Numbered from the stretch's first letter, positions 39,923 to 50,298 are shown. The stretch is DNA of 64,000 nt from Sinomonas terrae (GCF_022539255.1 NZ_JAKZBV010000001.1:3410001-3474000), one strand, 5' to 3'. Notes: generated by a model from the sequence alone, not told the origin. Numbers and translations: made by a program.

Positions 39923-40135
39923 ATGGCGCCAACATTCCGCCGCGTCGCCTCTTGGGGCGGTGCAGCTGTCGCGGTCTTCTCCTTCGCGACGGTCGCGCTT
40001 GCCCTCGTACTGGCAGCGTCGGGGAAGACGCCTCCCGGCTGGATGGCCGCCGTCGTGCTCTACGGCCTTCCACTCGCGTTCGCTTGCATGGGCGCCGCGC
40101 TCGTCGCGGCGTTCCTCGAAAGGAGGAAGCGCTAG
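39923..40135 (+). CDS. Small two-helix membrane protein
   Basis: A 70-residue protein with helices near 10-33 and 42-63 and a basic tail (LERRKR). ATG at 39923 (MAPTFRRVASWGGAAVAVFS) follows a TTAGG-like weak site. It ends five bases before the helicase-associated gene and provides the AGGAGG used by that gene, so they are probably one transcript. Function unknown. Confidence 0.75.
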   Translation: MAPTFRRVASWGGAAVAVFSFATVALALVLAASGKTPPGWMAAVVLYGLPLAFACMGAALVAAFLERRKR

Positions 40136-40139
40136 GGGC

Positions 40140-42536
40140 ATGTCATCGATCCGCGCACTCGCCGAAGAACTATCCGCTCGGGGCAACGATGCTCTACGCC
40201 GTCTCTTCGCCGCCAGGCCGGACCTCATCACGCCCGGCGTTCCCGATTTTGCTGCCCTCGCCGCGCGGGCCTGCGCCCGCGTCAGCCTCCAGCGGGCTCT
40301 CGAATCGCTGTCGAAGCCGCAGCTGCAGGTGCTCGAGGCCCTCGTCCTGACCACGGACGAGGACGAAGGCCGCAGCGGCAGCGCCGTCGAACTCCGCCAC
40401 GCCGTCGGCAACGCGACTCTCGGCACCCTCGACGCGATCCTCGCCGACCTCTCGCAGCTCGCGCTCATCTACCGCGCCGACCCTCCGGATTCCATCCACT
40501 CCGCGTCGGGGAGCAGGCGGCGTTACTACCAGCCGGTCGCGCGCGTCAGGGAGGTCCTAGGCAGCTACCCGGCCGGCCTCGGGCGGGGCTACACCGAGCT
40601 CACGTCCGTCTCGCAGTTCTTCGCGGAGAAAGCCGCGGACATCGTCAACGCGATCCCCGCGGCGGCCCAGCAGCAGCACGTTGAGCATCGCATCGCCGCC
40701 GCGTACGCGCTCGAGCGTTGGGCTGCGCTCCCCGAGGCGCTCGAGAGCGCGCCCCCGAAGGCGCGCGAAGTCCTCTCGAAGTTCACGAACTGGCCCGTCG
40801 GCGCCGTGCCGCACGCCGAGGCACGCGTGCGCCCGGGGCGGAAGACCGACAACCCTGTCGATTGGCTCCTTTCGCACGGTCTGCTCGTCCCGCTCGACGA
40901 CGAGCACGTCGAGCTGCCCCGCCCTGTGGGCCTTGCCCTGCGCGGCGGCCGGATCGTCCCCGACCTCGCGCTCGACCCGCCGCCCCCGCCCGCCACAACC
41001 ACGAGCACTGCCCTCCGGCGTAACGCAGCGCTCGGCGCGATCGGCGAGGTCCTCCGGCTCGTGAGCGGGCTCGCGGTCGAGGCCGCGGAGCGACCCATCG
41101 AGACGCTCCGCGCCGGCGGCGTGGGAACCCGGGAGCTGCGCCGGATCACCGCCGCGCTCCGCGCGGACTCCGATCAGACCGTCCTCGCGCTCGAACTCGC
41201 CGCGGCCGTGGGCATCCTCACGCTCGACGTCGACACCTCCACGTGGCGCGCCACGGCTGCCGAGGAATGGCTCGCGCTCCCCCGCCCCGAGCAGTGGCTC
41301 CTGATCGCGGCCTCGTGGCTCGACACGCCCCGGGTCGCCTCGCTCGCGATGACCGCGGAGGGCGGCGGGCAGCTCGCCCCTCTCTCCGGCGAGGGGCAGC
41401 GTCCCGACGCGGCGACCGTCCGGCGTCGGGTCCTCGAAGTGGCGGCCGAGCTCAGCAGTGAGGCGAGCAGCTCGGACGGACGCGCCGTCGTCGTCCGCGC
41501 CCAGGACGTCCGGACCCGCCTCGAATGGGCCCAGCCGCGCCTTGCGCGCCGCCTGCGCGGCCTACTCGACGGGGTCCTCGCCGAGGCGACGATGATCGGC
41601 TTCCTCGGGTCGGGTGCCCTCACAAGGGCTGGCTCCGCTGTTGTGCGCGGCGACTACGAGGGCCTCCGCGCCCTGCTCGAGGAGATCCTCCCGCAGAGCG
41701 TCGATCGGATCCACCTCCAAGCAGACCTGACCGCCGTCGCCCCGGGCTACCTCGAGCCCGGCCTCGCGCGGCGCCTTGCCCTCCTCGCCGATGCCGAGGG
41801 GCGCGGGCCCGCGACGATCTACCGCTTCTCAGCGACGAGCCTCCGGCGAGCGCTGGACGCCGGCGAGGACGCGGCGTCGATCTCGGCCTTCCTCGCCCAG
41901 CACGCGGAGGCCGGCATCCCGCAGCCCCTCGCCTACCTCATCGAGGACACTGCGGGCCGCTACGGGCGCATCCGCATCGGGCGCGCCGGGTCCTTCATCT
42001 CGAGCGACGACGAAGCCGCCCTCGCCGGACTCCTCCGCGAACCGTCGGCCCAGCAGCTCGGACTCACCCAGATCGCGCCCACGGTCCTCGTCAGCAATGC
42101 CACGCCCCAGGAAGCCGCAACCGTCCTTCGCGAGCTCGGCTTGGCGCCGGCCATCGATTCCTCGTTCGATCCGGTAGTGCGGCTCCAGCGATCACGCGGC
42201 GGCGCGGGGGCGACCGCGTTGCCCACGCCTCAGCCCAGGCCCGCCATTCCCACAGCGGACGACGTCGAGGCCCAGCTCGCGATCCTGCGGAACCAGTCGG
42301 CCGTGGTCGCCAACGGCGACGAGGCCGCGCCGATGCTCGGCATCGAGACACTGCAGAAGGCCATCCGGCTCAAGCGGGCAGTACGCTTGAATATCGTTGA
42401 TGCGCTCGGCAACTCGACGGTGGAGGAACTACGCCCGGTCTCGATCTCCGCGGGCCGGGTGCGCGTCTTCGACCCCGAGCGGGAAACCGAGCGCGTGCTC
42501 AGCGTTCACCGCATCATCGACGTCGAGCTGGCCTGA
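40140..42536 (+). CDS. Helicase-associated domain protein (Rv0862c-like)
   Basis: A 798-residue protein of the actinobacterial family always paired with XPB (Rv0862c beside Rv0861c in M. tuberculosis). The N-terminal part is winged-helix-like (SLSKPQLQVLEALVLTTDED, LIYRADPP), the middle has repeated helical regions. The C-terminal Helic_C_3-type part reads IYRFSATSLRRALDAGEDAA and ends EELRPVSISAGRVRVFDPER plus VLSVHRIIDVELA. The last is a WYL-like tail with the F/V-R-V-x-D/E pattern. ATG at 40140 is preceded by AGGAGG at 13 bases and GGGGC. Partner function unknown. Confidence 0.88.
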   Translation: MSSIRALAEELSARGNDALRRLFAARPDLITPGVPDFAALAARACARVSLQRALESLSKPQLQVLEALVLTTDEDEGRSGSAVELRHAVGNATLGTLDAILADLSQLALIYRADPPDSIHSASGSRRRYYQPVARVREVLGSYPAGLGRGYTELTSVSQFFAEKAADIVNAIPAAAQQQHVEHRIAAAYALERWAALPEALESAPPKAREVLSKFTNWPVGAVPHAEARVRPGRKTDNPVDWLLSHGLLVPLDDEHVELPRPVGLALRGGRIVPDLALDPPPPPATTTSTALRRNAALGAIGEVLRLVSGLAVEAAERPIETLRAGGVGTRELRRITAALRADSDQTVLALELAAAVGILTLDVDTSTWRATAAEEWLALPRPEQWLLIAASWLDTPRVASLAMTAEGGGQLAPLSGEGQRPDAATVRRRVLEVAAELSSEASSSDGRAVVVRAQDVRTRLEWAQPRLARRLRGLLDGVLAEATMIGFLGSGALTRAGSAVVRGDYEGLRALLEEILPQSVDRIHLQADLTAVAPGYLEPGLARRLALLADAEGRGPATIYRFSATSLRRALDAGEDAASISAFLAQHAEAGIPQPLAYLIEDTAGRYGRIRIGRAGSFISSDDEAALAGLLREPSAQQLGLTQIAPTVLVSNATPQEAATVLRELGLAPAIDSSFDPVVRLQRSRGGAGATALPTPQPRPAIPTADDVEAQLAILRNQSAVVANGDEAAPMLGIETLQKAIRLKRAVRLNIVDALGNSTVEELRPVSISAGRVRVFDPERETERVLSVHRIIDVELA

Positions 42537-42566
42537 TAACCCGAGCGGGCCCAAGAAGGAGCACCC

Positions 42567-44210
42567 GTGTCTGACGGCCCGCTGATAGTCCAGAGCGACA
42601 AGACGATCCTGCTCGAGGTCGACCATGAGCAGGCGACCGAGGCACGGCACGCGATCGCGGCGTTCGCCGAGCTCGAACGCGCCCCCGAGCACGTCCACAC
42701 CTACCGGGTCACGCCCCTCGGGCTGTGGAACGCGCGCGCCGCGGGAATCGACGCCGAGAAGGTCCTCGACACGCTCCTGCGCTATTCACGGTTCCCCGTC
42801 CCGCACTCCCTCCTCATCGACATCGAGGAGACGATGTCCCGCTACGGCAGGCTGCGGCTCGAGAAGGATCCCCAGCACGGCCTCGTCATGCGGACCGACG
42901 ACTACCCAGTGCTCGAGGAAGTCATGCGGGCGAAGAAGATCGCGCCCCTCCTCGGCCCGCGCATCGACGGGGAGACCGTCGTCGTCCATTCGTCGGAGCG
43001 CGGCCAGCTCAAGCAGGCGCTGCTGAAGATCGGGTGGCCCGCCGACGACCGCGCCGGCTACGTCGACGGGACGCCCCACCCCATCGCCCTCGAGGAGAAC
43101 GGCTGGGCCCTCCGGCCATACCAGCGCCTCGCCGCCGAGAATTTCTGGGCCGGCGGCAGCGGCGTCGTCGTCCTCCCGTGCGGTGCGGGCAAGACGCTCG
43201 TCGGCGCGGCCGCGATGGCGCAGTCCTCGACCACGACCCTCATCCTCGTCACGAACACCGTCTCCGCGCGCCAGTGGAAGCAGGAGCTGCTCAAGCGCAC
43301 GAGCCTCACCGAGGACGAGATCGGCGAGTACTCGGGCTCCGTCAAGGAAGTCCGGCCCGTGACGATCGCGACCTATCAGGTCCTCACGGTGAAGCGCGGC
43401 GGCCTCTACCCGCACCTCGAACTCGTCGACCAGAACGACTGGGGGCTCATCGTCTACGACGAGGTCCACCTGCTGCCCGCACCCATCTTCCGCATGACAG
43501 CGGACCTCCAAGCGCGCCGTCGGCTGGGCTTGACGGCCACGCTCGTGCGGGAAGACGGGCGCGAGGGTGAGGTGTTCTCGCTCATCGGCCCGAAGCGCTA
43601 CGACGCCCCGTGGAAGGACATCGAGGCGCAGGGCTACATCGCGCCCGCCGACTGCGTCGAGGTCCGCGTGGACCTTCCCCGCGAGGAGCGGATGGCCTAC
43701 GCGATGGCCGACGACGCCGACAAGTACCGCCTGTGCGTGTCGAGCGAGACGAAGACGGACGTCGTCGAACGCCTCGTCGCTCGGCACGCGAACGACCAGC
43801 TCCTCGTGATCGGGCAGTACATCGACCAGCTCGACGAGATCGGCGAGCGAGTCAACGCCCCCGTCATCAAGGGCTCGACGAGCGTCAAGGAGCGGCAGCG
43901 GCTCTTCGATGCGTTCCGCGCCGGCGAGCTGAACCGCCTCGTCGTGTCGAAGGTGGCGAACTTCTCGATCGACCTGCCCGAGGCCGCCGTCGCGATCCAG
44001 GTCTCCGGCTCGTTCGGGTCCCGACAGGAGGAGGCCCAGCGGCTCGGCCGGCTGCTGCGGCCCAAGGCGGACGGGCGCGCGGCGCGCTTCTACGCGCTCG
44101 TCGCGCGAGACACCCTCGACCAGGAATTCGCCGCGAAACGCCAGCGCTTCCTGGCCGAGCAGGGGTACGCCTACCGCATCGTCGACGCGGCGGACCTCGC
44201 GAAGGACTGA
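42567..44210 (+). CDS. DNA repair helicase XPB (bacterial Ssl2/ERCC3)
   Basis: A 547-residue superfamily 2 helicase. The N-terminal XPB domain reads GPLIVQSDKTILLEVDHEQA. Walker A is VVVLPCGAGKTLVGAAAMAQ; the box is IVYDEVHLLPAP (DEVH); motif III is RLGLTATLVREDGRE, with the RED motif typical of XPB; motifs V/VI are VSKVANFSIDLPEAAVAIQV and QEEAQRLGRLLRPK. GTG at 42567 has AAGGAG nearby. It lies 30 bases after the helicase-associated gene in the order conserved in actinobacteria. The role is DNA unwinding in repair, by family. Confidence 0.96.
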   Translation: MSDGPLIVQSDKTILLEVDHEQATEARHAIAAFAELERAPEHVHTYRVTPLGLWNARAAGIDAEKVLDTLLRYSRFPVPHSLLIDIEETMSRYGRLRLEKDPQHGLVMRTDDYPVLEEVMRAKKIAPLLGPRIDGETVVVHSSERGQLKQALLKIGWPADDRAGYVDGTPHPIALEENGWALRPYQRLAAENFWAGGSGVVVLPCGAGKTLVGAAAMAQSSTTTLILVTNTVSARQWKQELLKRTSLTEDEIGEYSGSVKEVRPVTIATYQVLTVKRGGLYPHLELVDQNDWGLIVYDEVHLLPAPIFRMTADLQARRRLGLTATLVREDGREGEVFSLIGPKRYDAPWKDIEAQGYIAPADCVEVRVDLPREERMAYAMADDADKYRLCVSSETKTDVVERLVARHANDQLLVIGQYIDQLDEIGERVNAPVIKGSTSVKERQRLFDAFRAGELNRLVVSKVANFSIDLPEAAVAIQVSGSFGSRQEEAQRLGRLLRPKADGRAARFYALVARDTLDQEFAAKRQRFLAEQGYAYRIVDAADLAKD

Positions 44211-44284
44211 GCCGCTCCTCCCCTCGGAGACCTCCCAATCAGGGTCCAGCCTCGCCGTCGACCGCACACAGAAAGCCTCCAGCC

Positions 44285-44297
44285 GATTCTCAGAATC
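44285..44297. promoter_or_regulatory. Perfect 13-bp palindrome before the response-regulator gene
   Basis: GATTCTCAGAATC is a perfect palindrome 19-31 bases upstream of the GTG start. It is close enough to overlap a leader or -10 region and may be an operator for autoregulation. No matching copy was noticed in other gene fronts of the window. Confidence 0.4.
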
Positions 44298-44315
44298 TGG
44301 GCGCACCATGGGAGC

Positions 44316-45020
44316 GTGAAGAACACGGGACCTGAAGCCAAGCTCCTCGTCGTGGACGACGAGCCCAACATCCGCGAACTGCTTTCGACCTCACTGCGCT
44401 TCGCAGGCTTCGAGGTCATCGCCGCGAGCAACGGCCGCGAAGCCCTCGCAGCCGCGGAGGAGCAGGCGCCCGATCTCATGGTGCTCGACGTCATGCTGCC
44501 GGACATGGACGGCTTCACAGTGACCCGCAAGCTCCGGGCGTCTGGCCGCTATGTCCCCGTCCTGTTCCTCACGGCCAAGGACGAGACCGAGGACAAGGTC
44601 CAGGGCCTCACCGTCGGCGGCGACGACTACGTCACGAAACCTTTCAGCCTCGACGAGGTCGTCGCGCGCATCCGCGCCGTCCTCCGGCGCACCCAGCCCA
44701 TCCTCGACGACGACGCGGTCATCCGTGTCGACGACCTCGAGCTCGACGACGACGCGCACGAGGTCCGCCGCGGCGGCATGACCATCGACCTTTCCCCGAC
44801 CGAGTTCAAACTCCTGCGCTACATGATGCTCAACCCGAACCGGGTCCTCTCGAAGTCGCAGATCCTCGACCACGTCTGGGAATACGACTTCAACGGTGAC
44901 GCGTCGATCGTGGAGTCCTACATCTCGTACCTCCGGCGCAAGGTGGACGCGAATGGACCGAGCCTCATCCAGACCAAGCGCGGAGTCGGTTACGTCCTCA
45001 GGACTGCCGAAAAGCGGTAA
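44316..45020 (+). CDS. Response regulator, OmpR/PhoB family
   Basis: A 234-residue DNA-binding regulator. The receiver has KLLVVDDEPNIRELLSTSLR, phosphoacceptor Asp in LMVLDVMLPDMDGFTVTRKL, the Thr and Lys in FLTAKDETEDK and YVTKPFSLDEVVARI. The winged-helix output domain has DLSPTEFKLLRYMMLNPNRV and VESYISYLRRKVD plus KRGVGYVLR. GTG start at 44316. The histidine kinase begins one base after its stop. Similar pairs in mycobacteria are TcrX/TrcR/MprA-like; the signal is unknown. Confidence 0.95.
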   Translation: MKNTGPEAKLLVVDDEPNIRELLSTSLRFAGFEVIAASNGREALAAAEEQAPDLMVLDVMLPDMDGFTVTRKLRASGRYVPVLFLTAKDETEDKVQGLTVGGDDYVTKPFSLDEVVARIRAVLRRTQPILDDDAVIRVDDLELDDDAHEVRRGGMTIDLSPTEFKLLRYMMLNPNRVLSKSQILDHVWEYDFNGDASIVESYISYLRRKVDANGPSLIQTKRGVGYVLRTAEKR

Positions 45021-45021
45021 C

Positions 45022-46572
45022 GTGCTCGCACGCTGGAAGACGGCGTCGCTGCGCTCGCAGCTCGTCGCCATCATGATGGTGCTCCTCACAGCGGCCATCG
45101 TCTTCACGAGTGCGGGGACGCTGACTCAGCTCCACCAGTTCCTGGTCGGGCAGGTGGACGACAAGCTCATCGACGCCTCGGACTACGCCCAGCAGAACCA
45201 GAACATCGACCTGCTGACCACGCCGAACCCCGAGCTTCCGACCGACTACGTTCTGGTCCTCTACACGAGCAGCGCCCCGCCGCGCACCTACCCGGTGCCC
45301 AATCCGAATCAGGCGCGCCCCGACGTCGCCATGATCACGCCGGACCAGGCGCAGCAGATGCAGAGCCAGCACATCATCCGGCAGGCCAACGGGACGGACG
45401 GCGATTCGGACTGGCGGTACATCGCGATCCCTGTTCGCATCACGAGCACGGGCGAACGCGCCGCGATGCTCATCGCGCTGCCGCTCACGAGCGTCGACGA
45501 CGCCATGAACCACACGCTCCTCCTCGAGATCGGCGTCGGCGTCCTCACGCTGGCCATCGTCTTCTTCGTCGCTTCTTGGACCGTGACGCGCGCCTTCCGT
45601 CCGCTTCGCCGCGTTGAGAAGACCGCCGCGGCGATCGCCGCGGGCGACCTCTCCCAACGCGTCGACGAAGAGGCGCCCGGCACTGAGCTCGGCCGGCTTT
45701 CGACGTCCCTCAACACCATGCTCGCCCACATCGAGCAGGCGTTCCGCGACCGAACGGAGTCCGAGGCCCGGATGCGGAGGTTCGTCTCGGACGCGTCGCA
45801 CGAGCTGCGCACTCCCCTCGTGACGATCCGAGGCTTTTCCGAGCTGTACCGGCACGGCGCGCTCTCGACCTCGGAGGACGTCGGGATGGCGATGGGCAGG
45901 ATCGAGAGCGAGGCCAAGCGCATGGGCACGATGGTCGAGGACCTCCTGACCCTCGCGCGGCTCGATGAGCAGCGCCCCGTGGTCTTGAGGCCCGTCGACT
46001 TCCTGCCGATCGGGCACGACGCCGTCGTCGACGCCCAGGCGTCCGCGCCGGACAGGAGCGTGCGCCTCGTGGGGCTGGAACCCGGAATCGGCCCGGCAGC
46101 GGCCCCGGCCCTCGGCGATGAGGGTCGGCTCAGGCAGGTCGTCGGCAACCTGGTGGGCAATGCCCTGCGGTATACGCCGCAGGGTTCGCCGCTCGAGATC
46201 GCGGTTGGTGCGCGCCGCGAGGAAGGCGGGCTCTCTTCGGTGCTCGAGGTGCGGGACCACGGTCCCGGCATCTCCGAGAAGGACGCTCCGAAGATCTTCG
46301 AGCGGTTCTACCGGGCTGATACGTCGCGCACCCGCGATACGGGTGGTACTGGCCTCGGCCTCGCAATCGTCGCGGCCATCGTCGGCGCCCACGGCGGCAC
46401 CGTGCGGCATCGGCCGACCCCCGGCGGTGGGGCCACGTTTGTCATCGAACTGCCTCATCAGGTTGCGGCTGAGCAGGCGCCCGAGCCGCCCGAGAGCCTG
46501 CCCGCCCTCGATACAGGGGGCCTCCGGCGAATCGCCCCCAACACTTCCCCTGAGGACAGCGAAATCTCCTGA
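45022..46572 (+). CDS. Sensor histidine kinase (HAMP, HisKA, HATPase_c)
   Basis: A 516-residue membrane kinase. First helix about 13-35 (LVAIMMVLLTAAIVFTSAGT), a periplasmic sensor of about 140 residues, second helix about 170-195, HAMP (FRPLRRVEKTAAAIAAGDLS), HisKA with RRFVSDASHELRTPLVTIRG (phospho-His), N-box VVGNLVGNALRYTP, G1 VRDHGPGISEKD, F-box RFYRADTSR and G2 GGTGLGLAIVAAIV. A 45-residue Pro-rich C-terminal tail follows. GTG at 45022 is set by the neighbour's stop. Works with the adjacent regulator. Confidence 0.94.
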   Translation: MLARWKTASLRSQLVAIMMVLLTAAIVFTSAGTLTQLHQFLVGQVDDKLIDASDYAQQNQNIDLLTTPNPELPTDYVLVLYTSSAPPRTYPVPNPNQARPDVAMITPDQAQQMQSQHIIRQANGTDGDSDWRYIAIPVRITSTGERAAMLIALPLTSVDDAMNHTLLLEIGVGVLTLAIVFFVASWTVTRAFRPLRRVEKTAAAIAAGDLSQRVDEEAPGTELGRLSTSLNTMLAHIEQAFRDRTESEARMRRFVSDASHELRTPLVTIRGFSELYRHGALSTSEDVGMAMGRIESEAKRMGTMVEDLLTLARLDEQRPVVLRPVDFLPIGHDAVVDAQASAPDRSVRLVGLEPGIGPAAAPALGDEGRLRQVVGNLVGNALRYTPQGSPLEIAVGARREEGGLSSVLEVRDHGPGISEKDAPKIFERFYRADTSRTRDTGGTGLGLAIVAAIVGAHGGTVRHRPTPGGGATFVIELPHQVAAEQAPEPPESLPALDTGGLRRIAPNTSPEDSEIS

Positions 46573-46726
46573 GTTGTCCACATACGACGACGGCGGGCTG
46601 CGGCGGCCGCGTGCGCCTTCCTAGGCTCGTGGTGACGGCGGGCGAGGGCCCGAAGTCGACAGGTTCGGGCGAGGGAGCGTCGGCCGACGAACATGGGAAG
46701 ACGATCACGGGAAAAGGGGGACGGTC

Positions 46727-47014
46727 ATGGCCGTTTTGAAGGCTGATACCGAGCACATGAACGCAAGCGCGCAGAAGGTGGCCGCGAGTGTCGAGCGGGT
46801 CCGGGCGGAGGCGCGTAGCCTCCGGGCGGATCTCGAGGGCCTCGGCGCGAGCTGGCAGGGGCAGGCAGCGACCAACTTCCAGGCGGTTGTCGCGCAGTGG
46901 GCCGGAACGCACGTCCAAGTCGAGTCGTCTCTCGACTCGATAGGTCTTGCGCTTCAGCAAGCGAGTGTGGGGTATCAGGAAATGGAGAGCAGCAACGCTC
47001 GGCTATTCCTCTGA
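46727..47014 (+). CDS. WXG100-family (ESAT-6-like) protein, orphan
   Basis: A 95-residue helical-hairpin protein. The W-x-G turn is in LGASWQGQAATNFQAVV, and the C-terminal Y-x-x-x-D/E type VII export signal appears as SVGYQEMESSN. ATG at 46727 has GGGGGA at a workable distance. No EssC/EccC ATPase, EccD, mycosin or PE/PPE-like partner is in the window, so secretion would depend on a system elsewhere in the genome. The gap 46573-46726 carries nothing else. Confidence 0.9.
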   Translation: MAVLKADTEHMNASAQKVAASVERVRAEARSLRADLEGLGASWQGQAATNFQAVVAQWAGTHVQVESSLDSIGLALQQASVGYQEMESSNARLFL

Positions 47015-47104
47015 GCCCTGCTCTCCGCGCCTAAGCCGGGCCCGCTACGCAGCTGGAAGCGGGTCCGGCTTAGGTTGTCCCCCTGTTCTGGCAGGATGGA
47101 CGGC

Positions 47105-48043
47105 ATGACAATCACCGCCGCCGCAGACGGTTCTGCCCTCGGAAACCCCGGCCCCGCGGGCTGGGCGTGGTACGTCGACGAGGACCGGTGGCATGCGGGC
47201 GGCTGGCCGCACGGCACGAACAACCAGGGCGAGCTCATGGCTGTCCTCGACCTGTTCCGATCCACGGCCCATCTGCCCCAAGAGCCTTTGCACATACTCT
47301 GCGACAGCCAGTATGTGATCAACTGCGTCACCAAATGGATGCCCAGCTGGAAGCGACGCGGCTGGAAGAAAGCCGACGGCAAGCCCGTGCTCAACGTGGA
47401 TCTCCTGCGCCAGATTGATGAAGAGCTCGTCGGCCGCTCCTACAGGTTCGAATGGGTCAAGGGCCATGCGGGCCACTCGCTCAACGAGGCCGCGGACGAG
47501 CGAGCGAGGGCCTGTGCTACAGCCTTCCAAGCCGGCGTCGTCCCGGTCGAGGGGCCGGGGTTTGGGGGCGCACTGCCGCGGGAGCTGCCGAAAGCAGCGG
47601 CTGAGCCCACGTCGAAACCAGTTCAAGACGGGCTCTTTGAAGGTCTCGAAGACTCCGACTCTGAGCCCGACGGTCGGGTTGAGCCAGACCTGCTGGCACA
47701 ACCGCGCGAAGTCGAGGCCGTGGTCGAACTCGAACAGGAACTGCTCGACCCCGAGACGCGAAGCGACTTCGGCCAGCTCGCGTATCTCCTGCATCCGGAG
47801 TACCGCGAGATCGGGCAATCGGGACGGCTCTGGCTGAGGGAGGAGATCGTCGACGCCCTCGTGCAGGCCCCCGAGATCAGCGTGACGTTCGAACTCGTCG
47901 AGGCCGCTCCCCTCTCACGCGACCTCATCCAGGTCCTCTACCGCACCGAAGGCTCGGACGGCTCCGCCCTAAGGAGCTCCCTCTGGCAGCGCGCCGACGG
48001 CCGATGGCGCCTCCGCTTCCACCAGGGAACCCCCGAAGCCTAA
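47105..48043 (+). CDS. Ribonuclease HI fused to a DUF4440/SnoaL-like domain
   Basis: A 312-residue fusion. The RNase HI half (about 1-150) has AAADGSALGNPGPAGWAWYV (first Asp), NNQGELMAVLDLF (Glu), LHILCDSQYVINCVTKW (second Asp) and EWVKGHAGHSLNEAADERA (fourth Asp region), so the D-E-D-D set is complete. A variable linker of about 60 residues follows. The C-terminal DUF4440-like cone domain has ELLDPETRSDFGQLAYLLHP and VLYRTEGSDGSALRSSLWQR plus WRLRFHQGTP. ATG at 47105. The second domain is not needed for RNase H and may bind a ligand. Confidence 0.88.
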   Translation: MTITAAADGSALGNPGPAGWAWYVDEDRWHAGGWPHGTNNQGELMAVLDLFRSTAHLPQEPLHILCDSQYVINCVTKWMPSWKRRGWKKADGKPVLNVDLLRQIDEELVGRSYRFEWVKGHAGHSLNEAADERARACATAFQAGVVPVEGPGFGGALPRELPKAAAEPTSKPVQDGLFEGLEDSDSEPDGRVEPDLLAQPREVEAVVELEQELLDPETRSDFGQLAYLLHPEYREIGQSGRLWLREEIVDALVQAPEISVTFELVEAAPLSRDLIQVLYRTEGSDGSALRSSLWQRADGRWRLRFHQGTPEA

Positions 48044-48123
48044 CCCCTGACCGTCTCGGGTACAGATACCCCCACCCCTGACCGTCTCGGGTACAGATAC
48101 CCCCACCCCTGACCGTCTCAGGC

Positions 48124-48172
48124 ACGACGGCGGAAGGCTCTTTCCGTGCGAAAGGCGCCCTCCGTCGTCGTG
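48124..48172 (+). terminator. Imperfect long hairpin after the RNase H gene
   Basis: ACGACGGCGGA... pairs with ...TCCGTCGTCGT, with inner GGC/GCC and CTTTC/GAAAG stems. It lies about 80 bases after the RNase H stop inside the repeat array. It is likely the terminator of the plus-strand transcript, although no T-run follows. Confidence 0.45.
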
Positions 48173-48317
48173 CGCGTTCTGTCCTCCCGCACATTCTTCT
48201 CCGTGCGAGCATCTGTACCCGAGACGCTGCTGGAGGTGAGTTTGTGCGCCCGAGATGCCCCACAGTTGGCGTACCCGAGAGGTGTGATGGGGGAAATATC
48301 TGTACCCGAAACGCAAA

Positions 48318-48355
48318 GACGGCGGGACCCCCACCGAAGTGGGGACCCCGCCGTC
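48318..48355 (-). terminator. Terminator of groEL
   Basis: A stem GACGGCGGG...CCCAC pairs with GTGGGG...CCGCCGTC (two mismatches, CGAA loop). On the minus strand it is followed by TTTGCGTTT. It lies 105 bases after the groEL stop, within the repeat array. Confidence 0.7.
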
Positions 48356-48460
48356 GTTCTTGGGGCAGCCGTCCGGCGTACCCGAGACGCTCCCGGGCCG
48401 GAATATCCGTACCCGAAACGCTCCCGGGCCGGATTATCCGTACCCGAGACGGTGTGGGGG

Positions 48461-50089
<1,629 letters not shown>

Positions 50090-50263
50090 GACGGCTTCTG
50101 TCCTTTCGGGACGATCGTGTGGTGAGCGCACCCGCTGCAGCGCCCGCGACGGCCGGCGCCAGCTTCCCGTTCCTTCCCGGTCGGCGGACGCCTCACCCCA
50201 GCGAGGTGTTCCCTTCCCCCCTCGGACGACGGCGGTCTGGCGAGCCTTTGCGAACCCGCCGAC

Positions 50264-50290
50264 TTAGCAGTCAACCCGTGGGAGTGCTAG
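50264..50290 (-). promoter_or_regulatory. CIRCE element 2 (HrcA operator) of groEL
   Basis: On the plus strand TTAGCAGTC, a nine-base spacer and GAGTGCTAG form a CIRCE-type inverted repeat with one mismatch per arm to TTAGCACTC-N9-GAGTGCTAA. It lies just downstream of the promoter on the minus strand, where bound HrcA blocks transcription. Confidence 0.9.
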
Positions 50291-50298
50291 GTCAATAA

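Larger units (their letters stand above)
48045..48451. repeat. Dispersed and tandem GTACCCGAGACG repeat array
   Basis: About ten copies of a core GTACCCGAGACG (or its complement CGTCTCGGGTAC) fill this convergent gap. Clear copies lie at 48052-48068, 48083-48099 (reverse orientation, period 31, within CCCCTGACCGTCTCGGGTAC), 48211-48226, 48271-48280, 48297-48313, 48376-48389, 48403-48420 and 48434-48451 (forward; the last three have period 31). Degenerate copies lie at 48114 and 48244. Many have TATC(T/C)G before the core. The rest of the gap holds two hairpins. No gene seen. Confidence 0.9.

Noticed and set aside
48045..48451. CRISPR array
   Set aside because: The repeated unit occurs in both orientations, spacers are partly repeated themselves, sizes vary, and no cas gene is near.
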